Shown: positions 18,289 through 26,564 of the stretch, piece after piece
How the letters are laid out: each line of letters starts with the position of its first letter
How positions within the stretch are numbered: position 1 is the stretch's first letter
NCBI GenBank assembly: GCA_030642005.1
Contig: DAOWOP010000004.1
Location: 1 to 36,100 of the forward strand
Direction: 5' to 3'
DNA from: Planctomycetales bacterium
GTDB lineage: Bacteria; Planctomycetota; Phycisphaerae; SM23-33
Length of the DNA stretch: 36,100 nucleotides
Translations under genes and position numbers: made by a program
Notes under the pieces: generated by a model
The model's input: only the letters and a program-made list of their open reading frames with translations
Database searches by the model: none
Told to the model about the DNA's origin: nothing

Positions 18289-19260
18289 TTAACCTGTCCG
18301 TGCCGGCTCGCTCGGCAGGTCGGCCTTTGCCCGTCCTTCGGTGCTATTGTTGATAACTGTTCGCGCGCTTTGTGGTAAAACGCGCCGTTGCAGGGACATC
18401 CGTAACACCGACGCATCGCCCATTTGGGCGTCGAAACCGATGAATTCGGGCCTCGCGGACGCCAATCGACAGGCCATGACTTCCATCGCCTGCGGGTTGT
18501 TGTCTATCAGTATAAACTCGCGTCCTTCCTCAGCGGCACAAGCGCCGAGCGTCCCGCTGCCGGCAAAGCAGTCAAGCAGCGTGTCGCCGGGACGAGAGTG
18601 TACCCGAACCAGCCGACGTATTATACCCAAAGGCTTCTGCGTGGGGTAGCCGGTCTTTTCCCGCCCGTTGGTCGGGACGATCGTATGCCACCAGACATCC
18701 GTCGGCGTCTTGCCGCGAGAGGCCTTTTCTTTGCTCACCAGGCCCGGGGCCATGTACGGGATCCGCTCCATCTGCTCGAAATTGAATATATAGTTTTCGG
18801 GGTCTTTTGCATACCACAAGATGTTGTCATGCTTGGCTGACCACTTTTTCTTCGACCGTCCGCCGTAATCGTATGCCCAGATAATCTCGTTCATAAAGCC
18901 ATCCCGGCCAAAGATTCCGTCCAGGAGCACCTTTGCGTAATGGACCTCCCTGTAATCCAGGTGCAGGAAGAGCGAGCCGTCGGGCGTGAGGATTCTGTGC
19001 AGTTCGAGCAGGCGTGGTTCCAGGAACGCCAGGTAATCATCGAACGAGTCGGCGAAATCCCTGCCTGCCAGGCGAATTGAGCGGTATCGCCTGCCCTGGT
19101 ATCCGGTGCGGTCGCCGGCGTCGTCGCGGACTGTCCGCAGGGGCGTGCGTTTTTGTGTCTTTCCGGTGTTGAAGGGCGGGTCGGTATAGACCAATTGGAT
19201 GCTGCCGGCCGGCAGTTCCCGCAGGATAGGGAGGTTGTCGCCGAAGTAGATTTTATTCAT
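18289..19260 (-). CDS. Site-specific DNA methyltransferase, beta class (N4/N6 type)
   Basis: MNKIYFGDNLPILRELPAGSIQLVYTDPPFNTGKTQ (motif IV DPPF) ... TGYPTQKPLGIIRRLVRVHSRPGDTLLDCFAGSGTLGACAAEEGREFILIDNNPQA. Start placed at Met 19260, just after the lepB stop (19266). Confidence 0.9.
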   Translation of the reverse strand: MNKIYFGDNLPILRELPAGSIQLVYTDPPFNTGKTQKRTPLRTVRDDAGDRTGYQGRRYRSIRLAGRDFADSFDDYLAFLEPRLLELHRILTPDGSLFLHLDYREVHYAKVLLDGIFGRDGFMNEIIWAYDYGGRSKKKWSAKHDNILWYAKDPENYIFNFEQMERIPYMAPGLVSKEKASRGKTPTDVWWHTIVPTNGREKTGYPTQKPLGIIRRLVRVHSRPGDTLLDCFAGSGTLGACAAEEGREFILIDNNPQAMEVMACRLASARPEFIGFDAQMGDASVLRMSLQRRVLPQSARTVINNSTEGRAKADLPSEPARTG

Positions 19261-19265
19261 CGCAT

Positions 19266-20978
19266 CTACCGTATCAGTCGCATCCTGCCGACGTTGGGCA
19301 CGAGCGGCAAGCGTTTGAGCATCGGCAGGCGGAAGCCTCCGGGCCAATACACGAAGAACGCCCTGCCGATCATGTTGTATCGCGGCACGGTCCCCAGTTC
19401 ATATCCAGGTCTGAGGCTCGGTGCGCCGTGTTCCCAGAGGCGCGAATCCAGAGACGCCGGCGAATTGTCGCCGAGAACGAAGAATTCGTCCAGGTCCGGC
19501 TTATTGCTGAATTTGCGCAGTACCATTGGGTTTCCGGTCGTTGCTCTTCCGGGCTGGCTGGCGTCGCCTCCGATGTCTGGGCAGGTATAGTACACATCCC
19601 GCATGAGTTTGACGTGCCGCAGTTCCGCCGGGCCTCCCTCGGCGAGTATCGCCACCGTCGGCGTCGGAACGCCTCTGGCGACGGCCTGGATGATCTTGTC
19701 GCGGTTGGCCGAATATTGGGCCTCGGTGCTGGTGAGAACCGCCTTGCCGTTCACCCACAGCGTTACGCGCCTTTCGACGTTCGTCAGCGCCACGTCATAA
19801 GCCCTGCCAATCGTCAGCGGGTTCAATCGGCCCGAAGCCCACGGCTGCTTGTCCCATTTGACGTTGCCGGCTTCGTCGGCGACGCCGTGTTCCAGCGTGC
19901 AACTACCGTCCATATCCACCCATGCGCGGAAGTGGTCCGCGAAACTGCTCAGCCGCAAACCCACGCGGATGTCGCTACTTTCGCGCGGCACAAACATAAA
20001 CGACAGTTTCAGGTCGCTGCAGACGTCCACTTTCGGGTTGTAACGTTTTCTGCCGGACCGGTTGGATTGATTGTAGGCATAGACGGGGCAGAATCGTCGT
20101 CGGTCGGTCTCGGTTTCGGAGGCGAATCGCAACTCCGACGGCGCCTTCGAGTCATTCGAGCCGTTGAATTTGAAGACCCGCCCGCCGTGGTCTCTGGTCC
20201 ATGCGCCTTGGCCGGCGGGGTCCCGCCAGAGTGATCGCCATTTCCGACCGGTCTTGGCCTTGTATATCGCCGGGTCGGGCTGATAATCACTATCGAGAAT
20301 CACCTGCCACATGACCTGCTGGGTCTTGGGCGACTTGCGGAGAATCCGCCAGGGACATTCCTTTTGGGCGCGAGGATGGCTGAAATCCTTCTCGTCGATG
20401 ATGCCGTTGCCATCGAAGTCCTTATCCTGCGCGTCGCGAACGAACACGTTGCCGTGGACGATCTCGATCATTTGTCCCGGCAGGCCGATGAGACGCTTGA
20501 TGTAATTCTGCTCGTTGTCCTGCGGGTTCTTGAAGACCACCACGTCCCAAGGCCTCGGCTCGGTGAAGCGGTAGAGGTACTTCAACACCAGTACGCGGTC
20601 CCCGCCGTAAGCGAACTGCTCTGTGAACCGATGCCGATAGCCGCAATTCGGACAAACCGGCAGCGCCCCGCCGGGCTTGCCTTTACGTCCGCTGGGCGGC
20701 AGGGGAATAGACAGATTTGGAGGCGGCGAACCAGGCTCGTGGGGAATGCCGTAGGCATAGTGATACCCGCAGGCAGGGCAATCGAACTGCCAGTGCTGAC
20801 CCATCAGGCGCGGCGCCATCGAGCCGGTGGGAATCACAAACGCCTCCAGCACAAACGCGCGCAGCACAAACGCAAGCACCACCGCTATCCAGATGCTCTC
20901 AACCGTCTCGCGGATCGATGCGGATTGTTCGCCGCTTTGATTGTCGCTGCGGGCCATGGCTTCTGCACTTTCCTTCAA
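19266..20978 (-). CDS. lepB: Signal peptidase I, enlarged form with Zn-ribbon-like and concanavalin-like insertions
   Basis: 570 aa; FVIPTGSMAPRLMG (catalytic Ser), GDRVLVLKYLYRFTEPRPWDVVVFKNPQD...YIKRLIGLPGQMIEI (catalytic Lys), FFVLGDNSPASLDSR; insertion between the blocks. Confidence 0.92.
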   Translation of the reverse strand: MKESAEAMARSDNQSGEQSASIRETVESIWIAVVLAFVLRAFVLEAFVIPTGSMAPRLMGQHWQFDCPACGYHYAYGIPHEPGSPPPNLSIPLPPSGRKGKPGGALPVCPNCGYRHRFTEQFAYGGDRVLVLKYLYRFTEPRPWDVVVFKNPQDNEQNYIKRLIGLPGQMIEIVHGNVFVRDAQDKDFDGNGIIDEKDFSHPRAQKECPWRILRKSPKTQQVMWQVILDSDYQPDPAIYKAKTGRKWRSLWRDPAGQGAWTRDHGGRVFKFNGSNDSKAPSELRFASETETDRRRFCPVYAYNQSNRSGRKRYNPKVDVCSDLKLSFMFVPRESSDIRVGLRLSSFADHFRAWVDMDGSCTLEHGVADEAGNVKWDKQPWASGRLNPLTIGRAYDVALTNVERRVTLWVNGKAVLTSTEAQYSANRDKIIQAVARGVPTPTVAILAEGGPAELRHVKLMRDVYYTCPDIGGDASQPGRATTGNPMVLRKFSNKPDLDEFFVLGDNSPASLDSRLWEHGAPSLRPGYELGTVPRYNMIGRAFFVYWPGGFRLPMLKRLPLVPNVGRMRLIR

Positions 20979-21168
20979 GGCTCAATACATTATCGGTTCA
21001 CGCGCGGTTGTGCAAGTAACCGAAAAACAGGGATTAGGGATTTAGGACTAGGGACTAGGAAAAACGGGAAGAAACAAAGCATGGACTTGGAAAAGAAATC
21101 CGCAATCCGGCTTCGCCAAAGGCTTCGCCGGGACAAGTCCGCAATCCGCAATCTGCAATGGCTTGACG

Positions 21169-21189
21169 CCGGCGCGCCGGTGTGATAAT
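21169..21189 (+). promoter_or_regulatory. pyrE promoter region with palindrome (extended -10 TGTGATAAT)
   Basis: TTGACG at 21163-21168, perfect 12-bp palindrome CCGGCGCGCCGG 21169-21180, TGTGATAAT to 21189; ATG at 21200. Confidence 0.5.
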
Positions 21190-21199
21190 TCCATACCCT

Positions 21200-21724
21200 A
21201 TGGAAATGACAATCGAGCAACTGGCGGCACGGGTCAAAGAAACCGCTTACCTGGAAGGCGACTTCCTCCTCCGCAGCGGCAGGCGGAGCAAGTTCTACCT
21301 CGATAAATACCTCTTCGAGACCGCCCCGGACATCCTTGCCGAAATGGGCAGGCGAATGGGCGAATATGCCGCCGACGCCGAGGTAATCGCCGGGCCTGAA
21401 CTGGGCGCGGTGGCGCTGGCGGCGGCGACCTCGATGGCGACCGGAAAACCATTCGCCATCGTCCGCAAGGCCAAAAAAGACTACGCCACAGGAAAACTCA
21501 TCGAAGGTACGGACGTAGCCGGCAAAAAAGTGCTTCTCGTCGAAGACGTCGGCACCACCGCCGGGGCGGCCCTGGAAGCAGCCGGTACTCTCACCGCCGC
21601 CGGCGCGAAAATCACCCGCCTGGTCTTCGCCATCGACCGCATGGAAGGCGCTCGCGAAAACGTAGAATCCGCCGGATACGAATTCAACGCTATCCTGACT
21701 GCCAAAGATTTGGGAATAAAATAA
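21200..21724 (+). CDS. pyrE: Orotate phosphoribosyltransferase
   Basis: MEMTIEQLAARVKETAYLEGDFLLRSGRRSKFYLDKYLFET, KKVLLVEDVGTTAGAALEAAGTL (PRPP motif). The track start at 21182 is a GTG; ATG 21200 is preferred. Confidence 0.92.
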   Translation: MEMTIEQLAARVKETAYLEGDFLLRSGRRSKFYLDKYLFETAPDILAEMGRRMGEYAADAEVIAGPELGAVALAAATSMATGKPFAIVRKAKKDYATGKLIEGTDVAGKKVLLVEDVGTTAGAALEAAGTLTAAGAKITRLVFAIDRMEGARENVESAGYEFNAILTAKDLGIK

Positions 21725-21881
21725 AATGGGCCAAGGATTGGGTATTTCGCGCGGCACGGTAGATGTTGATTCCGTCTCGATGGACATTTATGATACGCTA
21801 AACGCATAGATGCCGTTCCGCACACTTGACTGACACACTAGGAATAACCGATACTGATTTACAGGACCGATATACAGAACT

Positions 21882-22709
21882 ATGGAAACTGATGTAACAT
21901 TCAAGCACCCGCCAGTAGTAGAGACAGTTTTGGGCATCCAGTTCGAGCGACTGCCGGGGCTGGCAAACGCGCACTTGGGAGCATTTTGGCAGCAAAGAAA
22001 GTCAGAATGGCCGCAGATTGACGATGCACCCCCGCTGGAAGAGCAATTCGAGACATTCGGGAAACAGACAGGATGGCAGAAGGGCATTCACCTGAAAATA
22101 ACGCAGGCTCCCGCCGCACGGCTTCAGATGAGGAACGCGACGGGCGATCGGATGATCCAGCTGCAAAATTGCCGCTTGGACTACAACTGGATCGGTCAAC
22201 ATGGACAGAAATACCCAAGGTATAGTACAGTGCGCCCTGAGTTCGATAAGGTCCTGATTGCTTTCGAGGAGCTTGTTGCCAAGAACAATTTAGGGAATAT
22301 GGTTCCCAAACAATGGGAAGTTACCTATGTAAATCACATCCCCAAGGGTATGATTTGGAATGAGCCTGATGAGTGGGCGAACCTGTTCAACTTGTCTGGT
22401 TTGGTAGTTGTCCCTGATGGTCTGCGATTCGAAGGTTTCGGTGGACACTGGCATTTCGAGATTGAGCCGCAGCGGGGACGACTGCATGTGGGCATCCAAC
22501 ATGCCTTTGTCGGAGGCTCAGAAAAGAAAGAGGTCTTAGTGATGAATCTGACGGCCCGAGGGCCTATTGCTAAGAATCAGAATGCCATCACAGCCATTGA
22601 CGAGGGATTGAACCTGGGACACGATGTGATTGTAAAGTCATTCAGGGACCAGACCTCACAGCGGGCGCACGATTACTGGAACAGGGAGAACCACGATGCC
22701 GACATCTAG
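21882..22709 (+). CDS. TIGR04255-like family protein (function unknown)
   Basis: 275 aa; begins METDVTFKHPPVVETVLGIQFERLPGL, the typical N-terminus of TIGR04255-family proteins, with EVTYVNHIP in the middle. Confidence 0.8.
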   Translation: METDVTFKHPPVVETVLGIQFERLPGLANAHLGAFWQQRKSEWPQIDDAPPLEEQFETFGKQTGWQKGIHLKITQAPAARLQMRNATGDRMIQLQNCRLDYNWIGQHGQKYPRYSTVRPEFDKVLIAFEELVAKNNLGNMVPKQWEVTYVNHIPKGMIWNEPDEWANLFNLSGLVVVPDGLRFEGFGGHWHFEIEPQRGRLHVGIQHAFVGGSEKKEVLVMNLTARGPIAKNQNAITAIDEGLNLGHDVIVKSFRDQTSQRAHDYWNRENHDADI

Positions 22710-23112
22710 CGCTGCAGTTCTTTCCGGCGAACCTATGCCTGTTTTTGCTACGCCGAACGTTCGAGAATCTGAACTGTACGAAAAGAAACAAGGCGAGAAA
22801 AACAAAAAGGGCTGGGACAAGTTCATCTATGATACTTTGGTCGAATGGGGTAAAGACGTAACCGCCCTGGAGGATGAAGACTTTATTCCTCCGAACCCTG
22901 ATGTCATCTATCTGGCATGTAGAGTTGCAAGGAAGTGCCGGGACAAAGGATTTGTGCCGCCTACGAGAGTCGTTCCGGATGGAGAGGGAGGAATCTCTTT
23001 CGAATGGGTCGAGGAAGATATTTCTCGGTCTCTGAACATTTACGCCGACAAGTCCATTGAATTACTCACCTTTGACGATTGCCGCCTGTGTGATCGCCGT
23101 CGCCTGCCGTGA
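22696..23112 (+). CDS. Hypothetical protein, second gene of the TIGR04255 cassette
   Basis: 138 aa; overlaps the upstream CDS by 14 nt; VPPTRVVPDGEGGISFEWVEEDISRSLNIYADKSIELLTF. Confidence 0.75.
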   Translation: MPTSSAAVLSGEPMPVFATPNVRESELYEKKQGEKNKKGWDKFIYDTLVEWGKDVTALEDEDFIPPNPDVIYLACRVARKCRDKGFVPPTRVVPDGEGGISFEWVEEDISRSLNIYADKSIELLTFDDCRLCDRRRLP

Positions 23113-23121
23113 GGTCTTGTC

Positions 23122-23523
23122 ATGGGCGACGGGTCAGAGCCTATAGAAAACGATGAATATCTCTATAGGCGTATTTTATTGCAGTATTATGATCCTAGCC
23201 AGGGATCTGAACCCAGCCCAAATGCGTTCCATCCGCGGGATTACGACAAGACAGAGATATCCGTTTTCAGGGCGAAGTATGTGACCCCAGAGCAGGTGGC
23301 GCAGAATGATCGCGGAAAACGCTACTACGTTGCCGTTCTGCGCGCCGGCGATCTCCGTGATAATGGAATAGAAGTCGTGCCCAGAATCGAAGGCCATGAA
23401 CAGGGACACGCAGAATTGCTGGATCTAAAATCCGAAAACCGGCGAACGGACGCTGTCGAAGAGGCACAGCAGCTTCTTGCTCGGAAACTCTGTCTGGAAG
23501 TACTGGGACCGTTCCCACGGTAA
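23122..23523 (+). CDS. Hypothetical protein, third gene of the TIGR04255 cassette
   Basis: 133 aa; EYLYRRILLQYYDPSQGSEPSPNAFHPRDYDKTEISVFRAKYVTPEQV; starts 9 nt after the previous stop. Confidence 0.7.
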   Translation: MGDGSEPIENDEYLYRRILLQYYDPSQGSEPSPNAFHPRDYDKTEISVFRAKYVTPEQVAQNDRGKRYYVAVLRAGDLRDNGIEVVPRIEGHEQGHAELLDLKSENRRTDAVEEAQQLLARKLCLEVLGPFPR

Positions 23524-23535
23524 GTCGGTCAGACT

Positions 23536-24081
23536 TCATAAAGGGGATGGAGCATTTGATTTCCCTTTGCCTTTCATCCACGGGCAGTCGTTTCGTTGGG
23601 GGCAGGTTCCGCAGCCGTGCTTTTTCGACGACATCGGCAGGATGATGAAGGCGTCAATCGCAAAGGCCACAAGCAGCACCAGCAGAATCCAGTCGAAGCG
23701 GCTGATTTCGATGATAATCCCGGCTATCGGCGGGATGAACCATAACGGCACAATTACCGGAATGTGCCGCTTGAATTTCTCGGCGAAGCGAGCGTAATCC
23801 CGGCGCTTTCGCAGTCTGGCTGAAATCAACCCGTAGCCGGAGGGACACGACCGCGCACCGTATCGACGGCAATAGGGGCACAGAAACAAAATTATCCACA
23901 GCGACCCGGTCAGTCCGTAGAGGACATAAAGCCCGGCACAAACCCATCCCCACAACGACGCGCCCAGCCCGGCTAGGAAAATCCCCGCACCCAATAAAAT
24001 CACAATTTTATACGGCAGATTGCGGAAAAGTTTGCCGGCAAGCGCGTATTCGCGTCGGCCTGTGGAGTTTTCGGTATTCAT
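23536..24081 (-). CDS. Hypothetical membrane protein with Cys-rich motifs
   Basis: 181 aa; two TM pairs, CPYCRRYGARSC and CGTCPQRNDCPW clusters; convergent with the cassette. Confidence 0.75.
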   Translation of the reverse strand: MNTENSTGRREYALAGKLFRNLPYKIVILLGAGIFLAGLGASLWGWVCAGLYVLYGLTGSLWIILFLCPYCRRYGARSCPSGYGLISARLRKRRDYARFAEKFKRHIPVIVPLWFIPPIAGIIIEISRFDWILLVLLVAFAIDAFIILPMSSKKHGCGTCPQRNDCPWMKGKGKSNAPSPL

Positions 24082-24127
24082 GTTATTCCACGTTCTTCTG
24101 TAACAGGCCCCCGCTAAAACGGGGTGC

Positions 24128-24353
24128 GTGTTTAGCCCCGTCGGGGCGGCCGTATTTAGCCCAGACCGGAAGGTCTGGGGATTCGATGGTCTATGTCATT
24201 TTCAGCCCCATCGGGGCGGTCGTAAAGACTCCGAAGCCCACGAACGCCCCGATGGGGCTTGATTTCCGCGGCATCTTCGTACCCAAGGCTTGCCCGACTT
24301 CATCGGGCCGCGCCTTGGGCTAAAAACGACCACCCCCTTTGGGGGCTAAACAC
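24128..24353. repeat. Nested inverted-repeat cluster
   Basis: Outer GTGTTTAGCCCC (24128-24139)/GGGGCTAAACAC (24342-24353), inner GGCCGTATTTAGCCC (24148-24162)/GGGCTAAAAACGACC (24317-24331), innermost GCCCCATCGGGGCGGTCGT (24205-24223)/ACGAACGCCCCGATGGGGC (24240-24258). Confidence 0.85.
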
Positions 24354-24368
24354 CAAAGCGTCTTATAT

Positions 24369-25964
24369 TCACTTTGCCCGGACAACGATGTCGTCGCAGT
24401 CTTCGCCGTCGTCGCGGCCTTTGCCGCCGTCGTCTTTCATATCAGGCCCGACGCTGTAAAGCAGATACCCTTCGCCCGTACGCTTGTAGTGCAGCGGCTT
24501 TTCGATAAACAGGTCATTTGGGATTTTTTTGAGATAATGCGGCTTAAGGACCGCCAGCGTTTCGGGATATTTGCCCTTCTCAGCCTTACACGCCGCCAAT
24601 GCCAGAGCAACTTCCGCCATCCGCCGCTGCATCGTGGCGCGGTCGTACAGTTTCTGGACACGACCCAAATACGGCATAAATGCAGCAATGTGCACGTTAG
24701 CGATGTCCCGACTGATTTCCTCGCGCGGCATGTTCTCAGCGGTTGCCAACCTCTTCATTACCCCCACACAGTAAAACTCATCGCCACCCGGTGGATATTT
24801 CTTTAACATCTGCTTTTTCAATTTGGCGAGGTCCTGTTGAAAAGCGGCCATGGCTGTTTTTCTCTCGGCAAATGTCGGTTTTCGAAACGTGGCCACACAA
24901 CGCGCGTACCATGTGTTGGCGATACGCAGCAGCACGTTATAATCGAGAGACGGCTCCGAGCCATTTTGGGCCTCGTGTCCCTTTATGCCTGCGTACGCTT
25001 TCAGACCTTTCCGCGAAAGGACCATAATTAAGTCCAACATCCAAAACCGCTCTGCTTTATCTATCGGCTCGGCGATGCCCGGCAACGGCGGAAGGGCCTG
25101 AAGGTCGGCCAGATGGGCCTTGGCCTGCGCGGCAGTGAGTTTACCGCTGGTTGCCAGGGCCGTGGCAGCCTCACAGGCGTAGATATCGAACCAGGTTGTC
25201 TCCAGCCGACCATCCGGCGTCGGTCTCTGCCCGATGAGTCGGGCCAAGCGATGCACAGCCATCAAGTCCGCTCGTGCGGCCTCAATGTCGCCCGTCCCGG
25301 CATGGAGCATCGCCCGAGCAACCATGGCCTTTATCATCGACCACTGACCGAGATGGAAAGGAAAGGCGCTCGTCATATCTGGCGGCTCCGAGGATGACAA
25401 AAGCGGGATATAATATCGTGGACGTTTGCTCGCGGCCACAACCAGCGCGAGCGGTTTCTCGTTGACCTTGAGCCACCCGGCAGCGATCGGATAGTCCTTT
25501 GCCGACCACGGAGCCTCCATGGCTTTCTTCAAAAGCCGTTCTGTCGCTTCCGGGTTCGCCTTGGTTCCCGCCTTTTCCGTGTGGGTCTCTTCGTAATCCT
25601 CCAAGTCTTGGAAGTAATCCCCGTTTTTGGGCAGCGCACTTATTCCAAGGCGTTTGTAAATGTTATCTATGAATTTGGGAGGAATGCGCGTTGGTCCAGC
25701 GGCGCGTATCATCAGAACGGCGGCGTTGTTTTTGGGCGTTACGCCTTTGCTGCACATCTTATTAATCGCAGCGACGTAGTTGATTGTCCCGTCGGCGTTA
25801 ACAGGCCCAAGGACGTAAGTCGTCTGGCGGGAAATTGTGATCTTGACGCTGGCGGGGCGGGAGGCTGGTTGGGATGCGGGTTTTTCGCCCACAACCGGAG
25901 CGGTCAGTAAATAAAGCGAGGAAAATGCGACACAAAAGAGATTCTTACAGATGATATGGTTCAT
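24369..25964 (-). CDS. Hypothetical exported protein with a GspG/pseudopilin-like C-terminal motif
   Basis: 531 aa; N-terminal signal-like segment and PASQPASRPAS linker; C-terminus ALAACKAEKGKYPETLAVLKPHYLKKIPNDLFIEKPLHYKRTGEGYLLYSVGPDMKDDGGKGRDD. Confidence 0.75.
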   Translation of the reverse strand: MNHIICKNLFCVAFSSLYLLTAPVVGEKPASQPASRPASVKITISRQTTYVLGPVNADGTINYVAAINKMCSKGVTPKNNAAVLMIRAAGPTRIPPKFIDNIYKRLGISALPKNGDYFQDLEDYEETHTEKAGTKANPEATERLLKKAMEAPWSAKDYPIAAGWLKVNEKPLALVVAASKRPRYYIPLLSSSEPPDMTSAFPFHLGQWSMIKAMVARAMLHAGTGDIEAARADLMAVHRLARLIGQRPTPDGRLETTWFDIYACEAATALATSGKLTAAQAKAHLADLQALPPLPGIAEPIDKAERFWMLDLIMVLSRKGLKAYAGIKGHEAQNGSEPSLDYNVLLRIANTWYARCVATFRKPTFAERKTAMAAFQQDLAKLKKQMLKKYPPGGDEFYCVGVMKRLATAENMPREEISRDIANVHIAAFMPYLGRVQKLYDRATMQRRMAEVALALAACKAEKGKYPETLAVLKPHYLKKIPNDLFIEKPLHYKRTGEGYLLYSVGPDMKDDGGKGRDDGEDCDDIVVRAK

Positions 25965-26015
25965 AAGTTTCGCCCCTTTCAGTTAAGTCTGTCTGGCGTT
26001 GCGCGATATTCTAAA

Positions 26016-26100
26016 GCCGGCAGATGAGCGAAGCGAATCTGCCGGAAATGTTTTTGTTGAGACAGATTTTCCGGCACTTTCGCTTCGCTCAAGTGCCGGC
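26016..26100. repeat. REPIN-like inverted pair of hairpins
   Basis: CCGGCAGAT-GAGCGAAGCGA-ATCTGCCGG (26017-26045) and CCGGCACTT-TCGCTTCGCTC-AAGTGCCGG (26071-26099); loops are reverse complements. Confidence 0.85.
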
Positions 26101-26105
26101 TTGGA

Positions 26106-26564
26106 TCACACAACCTCGCGGTTTTCGTCTTCGTGCTGGTTGTGCTCCGCCTGTGAGCGGTTTTCGTCCTGGCGTTTGTGGTTGATGCCTAGTTTGGCTT
26201 CGTAGAGGCGGTACACGTCGGCCGGACCCATGCCGAGCAACTGGCAGATGCTGATCCAGAAGAACAGCATGTCGGTGGCCTCTACGCGGGCGTTCTGGAG
26301 GTCCTGCAATTCATACTGTCGGCCTTCCTTGGCCTCCTTGTACCAGTGTTTCCAGGCCAGGCAGTGTTGCAGTTCGCGGCACTCATCGACCAGCGCGTCG
26401 ATGTAGTTTTTCAGCGCCTTTCCGACCTTAAGCCGCAATTCGGCGCTGTTTTCGTCCCCGGCGAGCGCTTTTCCCAGCGCGTCGGTGTCGAAGCCCGCCC
26501 GGGCGTTCAGGGCCGCCTGCATCGGCCAGATGTCTTCCAATGATGAAATTTCACGTTTCAGCAT
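26106..26564 (-). CDS. dUTPase_2/MazG-like all-alpha NTP pyrophosphatase
   Basis: 152 aa; DALVDECRELQHCLAWKHWYKE ... ARVEATDMLFFWISICQLLGMGPADVYRLYEAKLGINHKRQD. Confidence 0.8.
   Translation of the reverse strand: MLKREISSLEDIWPMQAALNARAGFDTDALGKALAGDENSAELRLKVGKALKNYIDALVDECRELQHCLAWKHWYKEAKEGRQYELQDLQNARVEATDMLFFWISICQLLGMGPADVYRLYEAKLGINHKRQDENRSQAEHNQHEDENREVV

Noticed and set aside
20364-21185. 273-aa plus-strand ORF over lepB 5' region
   Set aside because: Antisense to lepB, ends in low-complexity repeat DNA.
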